DNA of 64,000 nucleotides from Leptidea sinapis (Eukaryota > Arthropoda > Insecta > Lepidoptera > Pieridae), in NCBI RefSeq assembly GCF_905404315.1, contig NC_066279.1, positions 1,190,501-1,254,500 of the forward strand, in the 5' to 3' direction. The notes under the pieces are model-generated. The model was not told where the DNA came from. It ran no database searches and was given only the letters and a program-made list of their open reading frames with translations. The position numbers and the translations under genes are program-made. Positions 11,220-21,324 of the stretch are shown here, piece by piece (within the stretch, counting starts at the first letter, position 1; each line of letters opens with the position of its first letter).

Positions 11220-11538
11220 AAAACTGAGGAACAAAAGAGACGTTGCCGGTCTTCTACGTTTATATTAAAAGTATACAAATTTAATTGTCCTGGAAACTCC
11301 GCACTAAGAAGATTATTTCTTAGCTCTATAGATTGTACGTGGGAAAAAAAATATAGTAGTTGAATGAATATTATGTTTTAGTTTAGGGATGATGCAATTC
11401 GGTGTCTGCCAACTAGATCAAATACTTCTTAGGAACACTTCTCGTGTCTCTTCACAAATATATATAGGATTAATGACATATTAGGTACCTATTTAATTTT
11501 TTAATTTTTAGTTTAATAAGCAGAAAGTTATACTTGTA

Positions 11539-11850
11539 CTAGCTGACCCGGCAGACGTTGTTCTGTATATAATAAATAAAAATTTTTTTTATATGAATTT
11601 GTCAATAATATATCATAACATCAAAAATTACTACGTAAAATATGCACCCTGCTGTCGTAATGAAATTGTTTTACAGAAGAATTGTCAAACCGTGCGTCAA
11701 TAAATTCTCTCGTAGAAATTATGTATGGGCACATATAAGGAAAAACAAATTTGTTGTTTTTATTTAATTTAGCAGCATTTTCCTATTTATTCACCTTTCA
11801 AACCTTCTCTGGACCACAAATAATTGAAGACCAAAATTAGCCAAAACGGG
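11539..11850 (-). mobile_element. Lep1-like Helitron, minus strand, partial
   Basis: The left edge is the reverse complement of a Helitron 3' end (ACTAGCTGACCCGGCAGACG). Elements of this type end in CTAG and insert between A and T without a target duplication. The body is diverged and the 5' end is approximate. Intronic to the cuticle gene. Confidence 0.7.
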
Positions 11851-12339
11851 CCCTCGGTCCCAAATCTCGAAACCCTTGCTTAGTTGAAAACTCATCAACT
11901 CGCATTTTCGCTTTCAGCATATTTCCCTTGAAATTCGAATCTACCGAGAAGCCAATCTTTTAGTTTAAAGATCCGAGTAGGAAACTCCTTTCAGATGTTT
12001 TAAATTATTAAGCCGTAGTTAAATAAAAAATCGACTTATTGAAACAAATAATTATAAGTTAACCAACCACCAAAAGATATTCAGGTTCAAACATTTCCCA
12101 TGGAGTTTCATTGAAAATGAGGTTTGTTGAGAGCGTGCCAACAATGGCCATTTAAACAATTCGTTTACATTGTAAGTCACGTGTTTTTGGAGCAAGTTTT
12201 AACTACCATTGCATATGGTTAACCAGGCATGCATACACTGGCAGGAGCAAAGAGACGAGCGGGTCGTCACTAATTTAAGAATAAATCTATTTCAAATAAT
12301 GCATTTGTACCAATTTTTAAAAGATGAATATGTTGGCAG
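11851..12339. other. Cuticle gene intron 1, nothing else seen
   Basis: Intronic sequence without a recognised repeat or exon. Confidence 0.5.
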
Positions 12340-12436
12340 GCGCATCCAAAATATGCCTTCGACTACTCCGTAAAGGACCCTCACACAGGTGACGACAAGG
12401 AGCACTGGGAGACAAGGGATGGTGACAAAGTTAAAG
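12340..12436 (+). CDS. RR-2 cuticular protein, exon 2
   Basis: Encodes residues 47-78 plus the first base of codon 79, the first half of the Rebers-Riddiford RR-2 consensus: KYAFDYSVKDPHTGDDK, then EHWETRDGDKVKG. The TGDxKxxxExRDGDxVxG pattern is diagnostic of RR-2 (hard-cuticle type) proteins. Acceptor TTGGCAG|GCG and donor AAAG|GTAAAA; the exon leaves phase 1, matching exon 3. RR-2 domains bind chitin through a beta-sheet with conserved aromatic residues; Tyr51, Phe53 and Tyr55 are present. Confidence 0.93.
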
Positions 12437-13147
12437 GTAAAATTCCTTCATAAGTTCCCTCATTCATTGCCGCACTGCAAATAAATGAAAAAGCCCCAAG
12501 GGATGAAAATAACCCAATAATGTTAAAACTTTAAAAGTTTTGTTGACTTTAAAAATTCGCCGACTTTGTAAGTACACTATTGTTTCTTAGAAAACAATTT
12601 AGGAGTATACAATGAATAGAATTACCACGAATTCATGACTCACGCGTGAGTTAACACGTCTTTGCTTGCTTGGTGTCGGGTGTTTAATTTTATTATTTTT
12701 GATTTCTTTTGAACTTTAGCGAAGCAAGTCATTTGTTGTCGAGTGAAATATCAGTGTCAGAATTACTGACGTTTTTAATATTTATTTTATTTTATTTGTT
12801 TGGGATAACAAACAGTTCACACAATACATTTTACAATTTCAAAGTACCTATAGTAATAAATTAATTTCTAGTGAGAACCCACACCGTTATCCACAGGTTT
12901 TAATGCGATATTTTTTTTATTTGAAATATATTTTGAAATAATGTTAATTTATAATAAATAAAAATTTATAAGAATGAATCTCAACCTATTTATGTCGAAT
13001 CATAATCCGCCTAAGTCAAAACTCCAATTTTTTGGCGTCTCCCTTGATGTTCCACTTAGAGAGGTTCTACTGCTGTTCTACTGTAGCCCGACACACATTT
13101 AACAGCTTCTTTCTATAAACGTATAAAACCCTATATTGTTTTAATTT

Positions 13148-13630
13148 TTAACCGACTTCAAAAAGGAGGAGGTTCTCAATTCCATCGGCACTTTTTTTAT
13201 GTATTTACACCTATGATTACGCTGAGATTTATCATCCGATTTAGGCAATTCTTCTTTAGTTCGATGCGGAATAGATGCCATTTGGTCCCATAAAAATTTT
13301 ACATAGTTTGGCCCAGTAGTTTTGATTTGATAGTATTACATATGGCTTGGCACCGATGTCTAAACAATATGTAGCACATAGAAAATAACAGTATTTTATT
13401 AATATTAACCCCCTTATTCATAATAGTCTGCTAACTTAAAGCATTGCTAATTCTCACTCTGTCTTCTTCTATTGACCTAAGTCAGAATGAGAAAAAACAC
13501 TCCTTAGCGGCTGTTTAAAGTTAGCGGACTATTATGAATAAGGGGGTAAAGGTAAAGGTTTACATAAGAGGTGTGTTAAATTAAATTTTTAGATATTTTA
13601 TACTTTTCAGTTTTTGAAATCGGTTTTTTT
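13148..13630. mobile_element. Repeat D copy 1 (CCGACTTC ends)
   Basis: Begins AACCGACTTCAAAAAGGAGG and ends TTTTTGAAATCGGTT, so it has inverted ends. The interior matches 51890-52060 and 52190-52320 (ATGCCATTTGGTCCCATAAA, CAGTATTTTATTAATATTAA). A piggyBac-like MITE is nested at 13409-13546. Other D-type copies: 42780-42998, 51596-52320, 54978-55289. Confidence 0.65.
13409..13546. mobile_element. piggyBac-like MITE, copy 1
   Basis: A 138-bp element with termini CCCCCTTATTCATAATAGTC and its complement GACTATTATGAATAAGGGGG. TTAA precedes it (13405-13408) and TAAA follows, a slightly decayed TTAA duplication. A near-identical copy in reverse orientation at 18412-18549 keeps both TTAA sites. The D copy at 51950 shows the uninterrupted sequence (TTAATATTAATGGTAAAG). 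Confidence 0.85.
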
Positions 13631-13659
13631 AAACGTAGTTTGTTTTTTTTTTTGGATAC

Positions 13660-14100
13660 TCACACTGCAGTAGTCACAGGTATACTTTCGCGGCGAATTT
13701 TAAACAAGGTCTCGTGGCGCCTCTTAAATGTCTGCAACCAACCCCTGCTAGCTCGAAAAGTGTTATGTCCAAATAGTTTCGACAAGCCTTGAGCCTTAGC
13801 TTGTAAAACTGGCCCACTGACACTCATGTTCTTATCACGACACACTTTCAACCACACCACTAAGCACTCCTCTATATCGAGGTGCAACGCCGATTTGAGC
13901 CTCTTGAACGACAGATTACTACCAGATTTGTACCTCTCTAGTAATTCAGCCTCATTCTTTATTATACCCGATATAATGCTGGCCGATATGCCGTATTTAA
14001 CCATCACGTCCTTTCTTTTCGCGCCCATTTTCACCGCGTTGATAACTTCTAACTTTTCACGTAGATTCAACAATTTTAGTTGTTTTCGTTTGGCACTCAT
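13660..14100 (-). CDS. CENP-B/Tigger-type DNA-binding ORF
   Basis: An intact 146-codon ORF. Residues ~5-55 look like a Psq-type helix-turn-helix (REKLEVINAVKMGAKRKDVM, YGISASIISGIIKN). Residues ~70-135 look like the CENP-B second HTH (LDIEECLVVWLKVCRDKNM, LSKLFGHNTFRASRGWLQTF). This is the N-terminal half of a pogo/Tigger/jerky transposase; the DDE domain is missing. The ORF ends at CAGTGTGAGTATCC, where GTGAGTAT would be a strong splice donor, so it may be the first exon of a longer or alternatively spliced product. An A11 run follows the stop on its strand. It lies in intron 2 of the cuticle gene on the opposite strand. No terminal repeats were found, so it is either a truncated transposon or a domesticated DNA-binding gene; the former is more likely. 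Confidence 0.7.
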   Translation of the reverse strand: MSAKRKQLKLLNLREKLEVINAVKMGAKRKDVMVKYGISASIISGIIKNEAELLERYKSGSNLSFKRLKSALHLDIEECLVVWLKVCRDKNMSVSGPVLQAKAQGLSKLFGHNTFRASRGWLQTFKRRHETLFKIRRESIPVTTAV

Positions 14101-14479
14101 GACGTTACCAGTTCAAAGGCAATATGCTAACTGAATGAGTACTGATCCGTTTAAAGAAACAATTCAAAATTCGGAACGCAGCTGCGCTTCTTAGAAAATA
14201 CAATACGATACGACTTAGGACCTAAAATGGAACAAAGGCGCAAGTAATATTGTGAATGAGACATAAGATTTAATTGCTAAGTTTGTAGCTCATCTAACAT
14301 AATTATATTTAAAATATCAAATAAATACGTAGAATCGCATTAAGGCCGCGTTCAGCTAGAACGAAAGACGGTGAAAGAATGCTGGCCACGGAACAGTTAA
14401 AACAAGTGGAAATGGCCTTTAACTTATTCCATATACTGATCTGGTGTTATTATATTCATACAACATTTACTGAATGTTG

Positions 14480-14556
14480 AAAACAAATATTGGCGGAATT
14501 AACACTAAAGAAAACTTAAATCAGTGTAAAGAAAACTTAAACACTAAAGAAAACTT
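14480..14556. repeat. Repeat F, left part, with local triplication
   Basis: F arm (CAAATATTGGCGGAATTAAC) ending with three near-copies of TAAAGAAAACTTA. The F sequence resumes at 14873 after the inserted repeat A. Confidence 0.7.
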
Positions 14557-14872
14557 ACCAGTGGGAGGCTCCTTTGCACAGGATGCCGGCTAGATTATGG
14601 GTACCACAACGGCGCCTATTTCTGCCGTGAAGCAGTAATGTGTAAGCATTACTGTGTTTCGGTCTGAAGGACGCCGTAGCTAGTGAAATTACTGGGCAAA
14701 TGAGACTTAACATCTTGTCTCAAGGTGACGAGCGCAGTTGTAGTGCCGCTCAGAATTTTTGGGGGTTTCAAGAATCCTGAGCGGCACTGCATTGTAATGG
14801 GCAGGGCGTATCAATTACCATCAGCTGAACGTCCTGCTCGTCTTGTCCCTTATTTTCATAAAAAAAAAAAAA
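14557..14872 (+). repeat. Repeat A copy 3, full-length reference
   Basis: The ~316-bp unit starts ACCAGTGGGAGGCTCCTTTG. It contains GGCGCCTATTTCTGCCGTGA, AATTACTGGGCAAATGAGAC and CCTGAGCGGCACTGCATTGT, and ends CTTATTTTCAT followed by an A12 tail. A defined 5' end and poly(A) point to reverse transcription (a SINE or a LINE 3' fragment). No tRNA-type A/B boxes are visible and no reading frame is conserved between copies. Thirteen copies occur in the window, on both strands. This one is inserted in repeat F. Confidence 0.85.
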
Positions 14873-14934
14873 CATTTGTATAATTATGGATTTCCGCAAA
14901 GTAACGCCTACTTCAATAAATTTACTTTTTACCC
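14873..14934. repeat. Repeat F, right part
   Basis: Continues the interrupted F copy: CATTTGTATAATTATGGATT then TCCGCAAAGTAACGCC. Confidence 0.75.
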
Positions 14935-15599
14935 ATGTGAAAAGATATCGACCTTTTATACATGGGGTTCCTGATGTTGTTAGATGCTACTATAATGATA
15001 TATATAGATAGCAACGAGAATGTTATTATATTATTAAGGCTGTGCATTCGACGCCAAAACGTCTCGAAATCTGTTCATATAACAGCGAAGTAAGGATTAC
15101 CAACCTTCCTGAAAATGCCTGATTTGTTGTAGTTACGCGCGTGTCGCATAAGGGTTCTCTATGTATCTTCATACTGTACCCTTATCACACTAACTGGTTT
15201 TTTCGTGATATTCAACCACAGCTGGCACCTTCCAGCACCTGTACACGGCTACGCTACCTTACTGCGAAGAGATACAGACTGTACTTAACAAATCGTTGCG
15301 CAAGTATGTTTCCTCTGAAGCTCACAGCACGGGCCCTTCAATCTCTCTCTAATTTTACTTTGTACCTGGACTGGCTATTAAACCGTGTTTTTAGATGTAA
15401 AAGTATTTTTTAGCCTCAAAACTATAAAGTCTTATTTTTGATAAGGATATTAGACCAAAAAATGTACATAACACATTTTATATCGTCGTAAGTCACCGAT
15501 AAATGGGCAAATCTTCAAGATAACCATCAGATAGCGACGAAAATAGTCCGCAACATAGATACAGTTCATGCTAATATAAGAGTATAAAAAACGTTCCAG

Positions 15600-15808
15600 G
15601 ACAATATACTGTGGTGGACACGGACGGCACTAAACGCATCGTGGAATACCAGGCAGATGACAATGGCTTCAACGCCGTGGTGCACAAGATCGGCGCGCCC
15701 AAGATTATAGAAGAGCCCAGCAAGCCGGTCCATGATCCAAGCTATCCTGAGTACCAGGGTTACGAAGGTGGATTTTCGCCTATTGTGGCTTATGATCATA
15801 CGCAGTAA
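15600..15808 (+). CDS. RR-2 cuticular protein, exon 3
   Basis: Last exon, after the acceptor GTTCCAG|GAC. It completes codon Gly79 and encodes YTVVDTDGTKRIVEYQADD, NGFNAVVHK (end of the RR-2 domain, about residue 108), then a Pro/Tyr/Glu-rich C-terminal tail (EEPSKPVHDPSYPEYQGY) ending AYDHTQ and TAA. The three exons total 444 bp with no frame break. No canonical AATAAA was seen within several hundred bases downstream, so the 3' end is not defined here. The intron before this exon (12437-15599) has been filled by repeat D, a piggyBac-like MITE, a CENP-B-type ORF and repeats F and A. Confidence 0.93.
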
Positions 15809-15954
15809 TAGCATCGGCAAGTTGTTGGTTTGATATTTCTTATTACTTCTAATGTATAACGTACATTGTTCAACATTGAGCTTTTGGTTACATGTACTAT
15901 TCCTTTCTACCGGCATGTTTTATGTCTTTCGACTATATATTGCGACTCTAACCT

Positions 15955-16197
15955 TTGGTCTATCGCCACCTTGAGCAACAAGGCTACAAAGGATTAGTGC
16001 CTTTTATAGCTGACGATTGCGTATTCATTTCATCAACTTGGTTTTGGCTTTATTTATTAACACGGCTTTCTTACGGTTTTGCGCTGTGGCTTTCAACTAG
16101 GACGGGACGTTATCGCAAGCCCACTCCACTCACCCTGATGAAGAACCTCCGAAAGATCCGAAACCAGTCGGTACCCACACCGATAAAACGTGATTAA
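15955..16197 (+). other. Unassigned ORF downstream of cuticle gene
   Basis: An 80-codon open frame that I cannot assign. A second frame after TTTCAACTAG (ending 16103) reads DGTLSQAHSTHPDEEPPKD, then PKPVGTHTDKT and a stop, which looks like an acidic/proline C-terminal exon. Either may be chance. No signal peptide or cuticle consensus is seen. Confidence 0.2.
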
Positions 16198-17780
16198 AGC
16201 TGTGTAAATTATAAAGTAATAATGTCTCACGAAAATTTTAATAATTTAATTGGTTTTGGCTTTTAATTTCTTCCTATTCTTAACTAATTGAAAGTAAATT
16301 ATATTCCTCGAAATCCTGACTTTACAGATTTGTTTTGTTTGTATAAAACGGCCTGTGTTTTTGTTGTCATTCAAAAATCTATCGTGTATCGTAAAAATAT
16401 GTAGCCAAAAACTCCGTCGCTTCTTTCATTGAAATAGTTTTTAGTCATAATAATTGAGATTTTGTAGATAAATATTTTAGTCAGTACCTACCCTGAACTA
16501 ATTATTGTTCAAATTGGTCTTAGACTTTTTGTCACCAGACAGAGAGCCTCTCGGTTTATTAAATATCTTACCTTAAATATCCCGAAAAGAACACTGAGGT
16601 AAACAAATTTTTTATTGGGCAACCACAGCCCATTTAATTCTTAAATAAAATTGTAACCTTGGTTAAAGTGATTTGATTCAGAAGTCTTAAGCTCTTCTTC
16701 TCGACAAAATGGAACAAAATTTATATATTTCTTACGGTTAGGTAACCGCATACAATTATATTTTAAGAGGCATGTTCAGATACAAACGTCTGAGCTTAGA
16801 TTTAGGATTGGTCTCCGCAGCGCTACAACTATATACCATACTACCTAAGATCAATAGATTTTTTATTGTGGCTACTATTAGATGCTTGTGTGTGTGGCAT
16901 CTTGACACTCAATGGCATATTTCAAATATTTCTAACATGCGCTTCCTTTACTTTACTTTACTTTAAATTGAAATTAATAAAATACAAAATACTTACTCAT
17001 CATATGTGATCCTAGTGTCTTTCTAATTCCTTGCAGTATTATTTTTACAAAGTTTTACTACGCAACCCGGCATTTTATTTACAATTATTATTAGCAAAGT
17101 TTAACAGAACATGTGGGAACGTCACAAAAGCGGGCGTAGTAAAAGTAGACGCACTTTGCGACTACGCCTGCGGTATCTACGAGCGAGTCCAATCCTTAAT
17201 CTAAGCGTCTAAGTTAATTATTTTCCAAATATTGTCCAGGATGTGTTGATGTTTTATATAATAATCGCAAACGTAGTATTTCATACGACCGTAATCAAAG
17301 TCTAAAGGTTTTAATTTCTTAAGGAGTGCATTCACTATGAGACATCTCTGTTACTCTTTATACAAATACTATAATAAAAGAACACTCTAATAAACATTTT
17401 GACGGTAATTATACAAACAGATTGCACGGTGTTTCAAAACTTGTATATATTTTTTAATCTTTGAAGTATTTTCTAGTAATATTAATTGTTATATGTAACT
17501 TAATTTGATGAGACTGTATTCCTATATTTTTAAATTTTGCTTTAAATTGATTATACTTTAGCATGTAAGTTGTTGTACAAAACTATATTTTTGTAATAAA
17601 CAATGTTGTTTTTAATATATTATTAGTTGTTTCTTTTCCAGTTATTCTTTTGAAATTATTAAAATAATAATTCATTAAAATTTAGTAACTGTGGCATTTT
17701 AACCACTGATTTGTTCAAGTGGTGATAAAAAAATCTCAACAAATAGAACTTAACATATTTGCTTTCTTTTAACTTTTGTT
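16198..17780. other. No gene seen
   Basis: Non-coding AT-rich sequence. I looked here on the minus strand for the next Homer coiled-coil exon and did not find one. Confidence 0.5.
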
Positions 17781-17782
17781 TA

Positions 17783-18028
17783 TTATACAAATGATTTGAG
17801 TTTTTTAGTGCTAATTCCGCCAATATTTGTCTTTAAACAATTCGACACGTGTTTCGCGTCTACACGAGGCATGCTCAGGACGTGTTGTCTCGCCAAAATC
17901 TGGCACGAGACTCGTTGAGAGAGACATGTTTAAAGACAAATATTGGCGGAATTAACACTAAAGAGAACTCAAATCATTTGTTTAATTATGGATTTCCGCA
18001 AAGTAACGCCTACTACAATAAATTTTCT
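17783..18028. repeat. Repeat F hairpin copy
   Basis: Both arms are present (ACAAATGATTTGAG... and ...CTCAAATCATTTGT) around the F core with TGTCTCGCCAAAATCTGGCA. Ends CGCAAAGTAACGCCTACTAC. Confidence 0.75.
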
Positions 18029-18411
18029 TTTGTTTATTCTTATTTAGGTACATATTTACATCTCTCTTTAGTCTACGTCTATGTCTATCACTATTACTAT
18101 GTCTGTCCCTTCAGAGTAATAAAATGGTGACAGAGTGCTGTGTTTTAACCAAAAATAGGAAATAGCGTGGCTATCAGTGCTAAGATTCATAAATATGTTA
18201 ACCGTGTCGTGTCAGAATCATGAAAGTATCATCTAAATACTTAGATTAGGAGAGATGTAGCCCGTTGAGGATTTCAGTAAATGATTTAGTGACATTGGCA
18301 GTTTGGAAGAAAGCACTTTTCACTTATTGATCGCTTGAGCAGAATTATATGTCTTTTTTGATATATTATTCTATTGCTGTAAGAAAATTACATTACAAAG
18401 TTAAAGATTAA

Positions 18412-18549
18412 CCCCCTTATTCGTAATGGTCCGCTAACTTAAAACAGCCGCTAAGGAGTGTTTTTTCTCATTCTGACTTAGGTCAATAGAAGAAGACAGA
18501 ATGAGAATTAGCAATGCTTTAAGTTAGCAGACTATTATGAATAAGGGGG
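18412..18549. mobile_element. piggyBac-like MITE, copy 2
   Basis: Same 138-bp element as 13409-13546, inverted, with an intact TTAA duplication (18408-18411 and 18550-18553). TTAA plus CCC termini are hallmarks of the piggyBac superfamily. Confidence 0.88.
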
Positions 18550-18694
18550 TTAAAGCTTATAATAGTCATTTAAGCTGCCTATAACTTTAAAGCTATTATA
18601 AATTAGAAAAATTAAATAGTACAAGCGTAATTTTCTATAGTCTTAATTAATTGCTAAAAAAATACATAATTTAATATTTTTAGGGGGAGGGAAA

Positions 18695-19002
18695 GATTTC
18701 CACGCCTCTCTGTCTTTCGCTATTTGGATCCATTTAGGTCCAGCTACTCTTTTTACTTCATCTTCCCAGCGTTTAGTTTGTCGCCCTTTTCTTCTACTAC
18801 CATCTCTTGGATACCAGTCGGTTATTATTTTTGTCAATTTTTCTTCTTTTTCTCTTAACATATGGCGTGGAAATCTTTAGAGGAGGCCTTTGTCGAAAGA
18901 CAAGCTGTTTAACCTGACATATAATTTAGATTTAAGTTTATATTAAGTTAAGTATCATTCATAATATTTGTGAACAGAGAGAATAAAAGCTTATTTTATT
19001 TA
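18695..19002 (+). mobile_element. 5'-inverted (twin-primed) RTE-like LINE copy
   Basis: The left part (to ~18863) is the reverse complement of a LINE C-terminus (DWYPRDGSRRKGRQTKRWED, VKRVAGPKWIQIAKDREAWKS). The right part resumes in plus orientation with AWKSLEEAFVERQAV and a stop, then a 3' UTR. The junction block GGCGTGGAAATCTTT is present in both parts. A ~15-bp target duplication flanks the copy: TTAGGGGGAGGGAAA at 18680-18694 and TTAGGGGGAAGGAAA at 19003-19017. This is the classic structure left by twin priming during LINE integration. Confidence 0.8.
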
Positions 19003-19017
19003 TTAGGGGGAAGGAAA

Positions 19018-19820
19018 ACGTATTTGCTTTTTATATGAACAGTGGCATGTGCCATACACAATAATTTCTCACACCTTGGCGTCCAATATTACTATTAAAC
19101 AGCGATCTACATCTCAAATTAAACGTATAATAAGTACCTATAATAATAGAAAAGAGAATTTAGGAGTATTCAGTATTTATTTCACAGTCATACAAAATTT
19201 GCATATATAAAGTCTTCTATTAAGGTTTTCGATTGACGTGCGGATGTCGTATACGCTCGAAGCTTATACACGTCACTGATAGTCCTATAACTGCAATTTT
19301 TGCTTGATCACTTGATGATGTCCATGATATAATAACCAAAAGCAATTCTGCGTTAAACCATTAATATTCAAGAGTTGATTGCTGCCGGCGTATATCACTC
19401 CACTCTTAGCGGGGGCGTGGCTCGAGGCAGTCATTTTGTTGGTTGTCAATCGCCTAACGTAACCCGCGTGCTGCTTTTATTTCAGTCATAGGTAAAACTT
19501 TATATTCTGCGTTGATAAATAGTGAGAGACGAGCCAGACGTTCAACTGATTGTAAGTCATATCTGATGCCCATGACAGTGTTGCTTAGGATTTCAGGACC
19601 CAGAATTACCAGCAAACCGTCAATTGCGTCAACTACACATAACGTCACAATAGGCCAGTAATTTCACTAGCGAAATACTAATAGAGTTTGTCCTCTTACG
19701 CTAGGCGTCAGAAAAAGGCGCCGCTGTTGTGATATCCTCGCCGGCGTCCTGTGCAAAGAAGCCTCGCCTAGGGTTTCCCCTATTTGTAAACTATAGTTCT
19801 TGAATGTAAATATAATAATA
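19018..19820. other. No gene seen
   Basis: Contains small degenerate matches to repeat A in 19500-19680 and 19740-19760 (GAGACGAGCCAGACGTTCAA, CTGTGCAAAGAAGCCTCG), an old decayed copy. No exon is supported. Confidence 0.4.
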
Positions 19821-19829
19821 TAATATATT

Positions 19830-20055
19830 TTAAATATAATATTGACACACTTTGACACAAATTATCTTACCCCAAACTAGGCATATCCTGTGCTAAGGGA
19901 TGCAAGACAACGTTATATTTAATACGATACTTAAAACATACATAAATACATATAAACATCCATATGAATCATATAAATGTTTGCACATACCAGGATTTGA
20001 ACCCGGGACCCCTCTAGCAGCATTAGGCAGGGTCACTAACCACTGGGATATATGG
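19830..20055 (-). repeat. tRNA-derived SINE J, minus strand
   Basis: The reverse complement starts with a tRNA-like head (CCCAGTGGTTAGTGACCCTG; B box GGGTTCAAATCC), followed by TATGTGCAAACATTTATATG, CGTTGTCTTGCATCCCTTAG and a GTGTCAATATTATATT tail. Matches the copy at 44606-44880. Not a functional tRNA gene. Confidence 0.8.
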
Positions 20056-20106
20056 GTCATCATTCGTAGGAAAATGTTTTAACAGCACTTAAATGAAAAG
20101 ACTGAC

Positions 20107-20270
20107 CTCTGCGCAAGCGCAAGTTTAAGGCGGTCGTTCTCGTAGCGCAGATGGTCAGCTGTGTCTGGCGGGTGAGAGCCGTGCGGCGCGGGGGCGGGGA
20201 CTGTGACGTCACTGGACACGAGCGGGGCGCGGGCCGACCGACCCACCGTGGCGTACCCGCCGCCGACGTT
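20107..20270 (-). CDS. homer: Homer scaffold, coding exon 6
   Basis: Encodes residues 179-232 plus 2 bases. A low-complexity linker (NVGGGYATVGRSARAPLVSS, VPAPAPHGSHPPDT) leads into HLRYENDRLKLALAQ, the first heptads of the Homer coiled coil, which mediates tetramerisation. The exon must start after the in-frame TAG that forms the acceptor (ATTGTTCTAG|AAC); the donor is AGAG|GTCAGTC. Phase 0 in, phase 2 out. Base composition is much more GC-rich than the surroundings. The remaining coiled-coil exons were not found in the window. Confidence 0.88.
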
Positions 20271-20371
20271 CTAGAACAATACGCACTATACAGACGACTA
20301 CACACATCGACTGTACCAAGGACTTATATTGTTGCACTATGTAGTGAATATGCTAGACACTGTACATAACC

Positions 20372-20615
20372 ACATTGTTAACACCAGGAACAGACACAAC
20401 TTAGACACATTTAGTCCTTTGTGGGGCGATGTATATGCTTTTACAACAAGATCGGAATCAGATCAAACATGTTGAAAACAAAAGTATTATGATATTCAAA
20501 AGAATTGTTATAAAAGGTTTGAGTGGGAAAGGTTACATCGCTGAGTTTGTTGCATCCGTTCTTCTCAGGTCTAAGGCATTCCTAATTTTAGGAATGGTTT
20601 TTGACTTTCAATAAG
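20372..20615 (+). pseudogene. LINE C 3' fragment
   Basis: Decayed ORF (NTRNRHNL, then PLWGDVYAFTTRS) and UTR (TTCTTCTCAGGTCTAAGGCA), in Homer intron 5. Short internal deletions relative to 55705-56140. Confidence 0.65.
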
Positions 20616-20639
20616 TTATGTAACATCTCTCGATCCAGC

Positions 20640-20715
20640 GTTAGGTGCATCACGAGCTCCTGAAGATGCTTCGTGTAGACACGAAACACGCGTCTAAGTG
20701 ATTTTGTGATCACGA
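20640..20715 (+). repeat. Repeat F core fragment
   Basis: GAAGATGCTTCGTGTAGACA then CGAAACACGCGTCTAAGTG; diverged. Confidence 0.45.
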
Positions 20716-20737
20716 ACGTGACAAAGTTTAATAAAAC

Positions 20738-20798
20738 CTGGCCTTTTTTTATCGGTTGTCTAACAGCAAGAGACTCTACCAAGACGTATAAATTATCT
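20738..20798 (+). repeat. Repeat L copy
   Basis: CTGGCC...TATCGGTTGTCTAACAGC then ACGTATAAATTATC; also found at 48355-48415 (minus) and 54858-54918. Short MITE-like motif of unknown origin. Confidence 0.5.
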
Positions 20799-21012
20799 AA
20801 CCTTATATTATACTATATGTCCGCAGTACCAATGTTTCAGTCCAGGATTGAAAATTAAGGAATAAACATTGCCATCCCGATAAAAAGCGTAAGCAGACTA
20901 ACCACAACTGCTTAGACTGTTAAAAAAACAATTCACACACCATAAAGATGTTCATACTGCTCTTATTCTACTTCTGCGACACGGACAGATAAAATGAATA
21001 GTTAAGACGAAC

Positions 21013-21078
21013 CTGAAGTGTTGAAGAGACCGAGTGTGCTCGCTGGTGCATCATCATCTCGTCGTTGTCGACTTTTGG
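21013..21078 (-). CDS. homer: Homer scaffold, coding exon 5
   Basis: A 66-bp exon, phase 0 at both ends, encoding PKVDNDEMMMHQRAHSVSST then LQ (residues 157-178). Acceptor TTTAATTTCAG|CCA and donor CTTCAG|GTTCGT are both strong. Because it is a multiple of three, it could be skipped without a frameshift, so it may be an alternative linker exon. The match to Homer rests on its position and phase, not on recognised sequence. Confidence 0.75.
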
Positions 21079-21324
21079 CTGAAATTAAAACAATGTTTCT
21101 TTCATTTATTTGGACTAGAAGGACAAAAGAGCGCGTGACCTAATGGTCACCGGAATTTCGTTTATTACGATAAAAAACGTTATATTAAGCCTGGCGTCGA
21201 CTACAGTAGAAACTCACCGAATCGAAGCGAGTCGCATTTATTCGCATTTCAGAAGAATAGAATCAAATCGTTCATTTATCGCAACTCTTCATCAAATTTG
21301 ATCTTCACCCAACGCTGGTCATCG

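Noticed and set aside
1..20106. Remaining Homer coiled-coil exons
   Set aside because: Searched by eye on the minus strand for the expected KWE/LQES/EWKRQL-type block after ALAQ; none found, so they are placed outside the window.
20060..20369. Overlapping 81- and 72-codon ORFs in a GC-rich block
   Set aside because: The correct frame is the Homer exon between TTCTAG and GTCAGT; the longer open frames are out of phase with the coiled coil.
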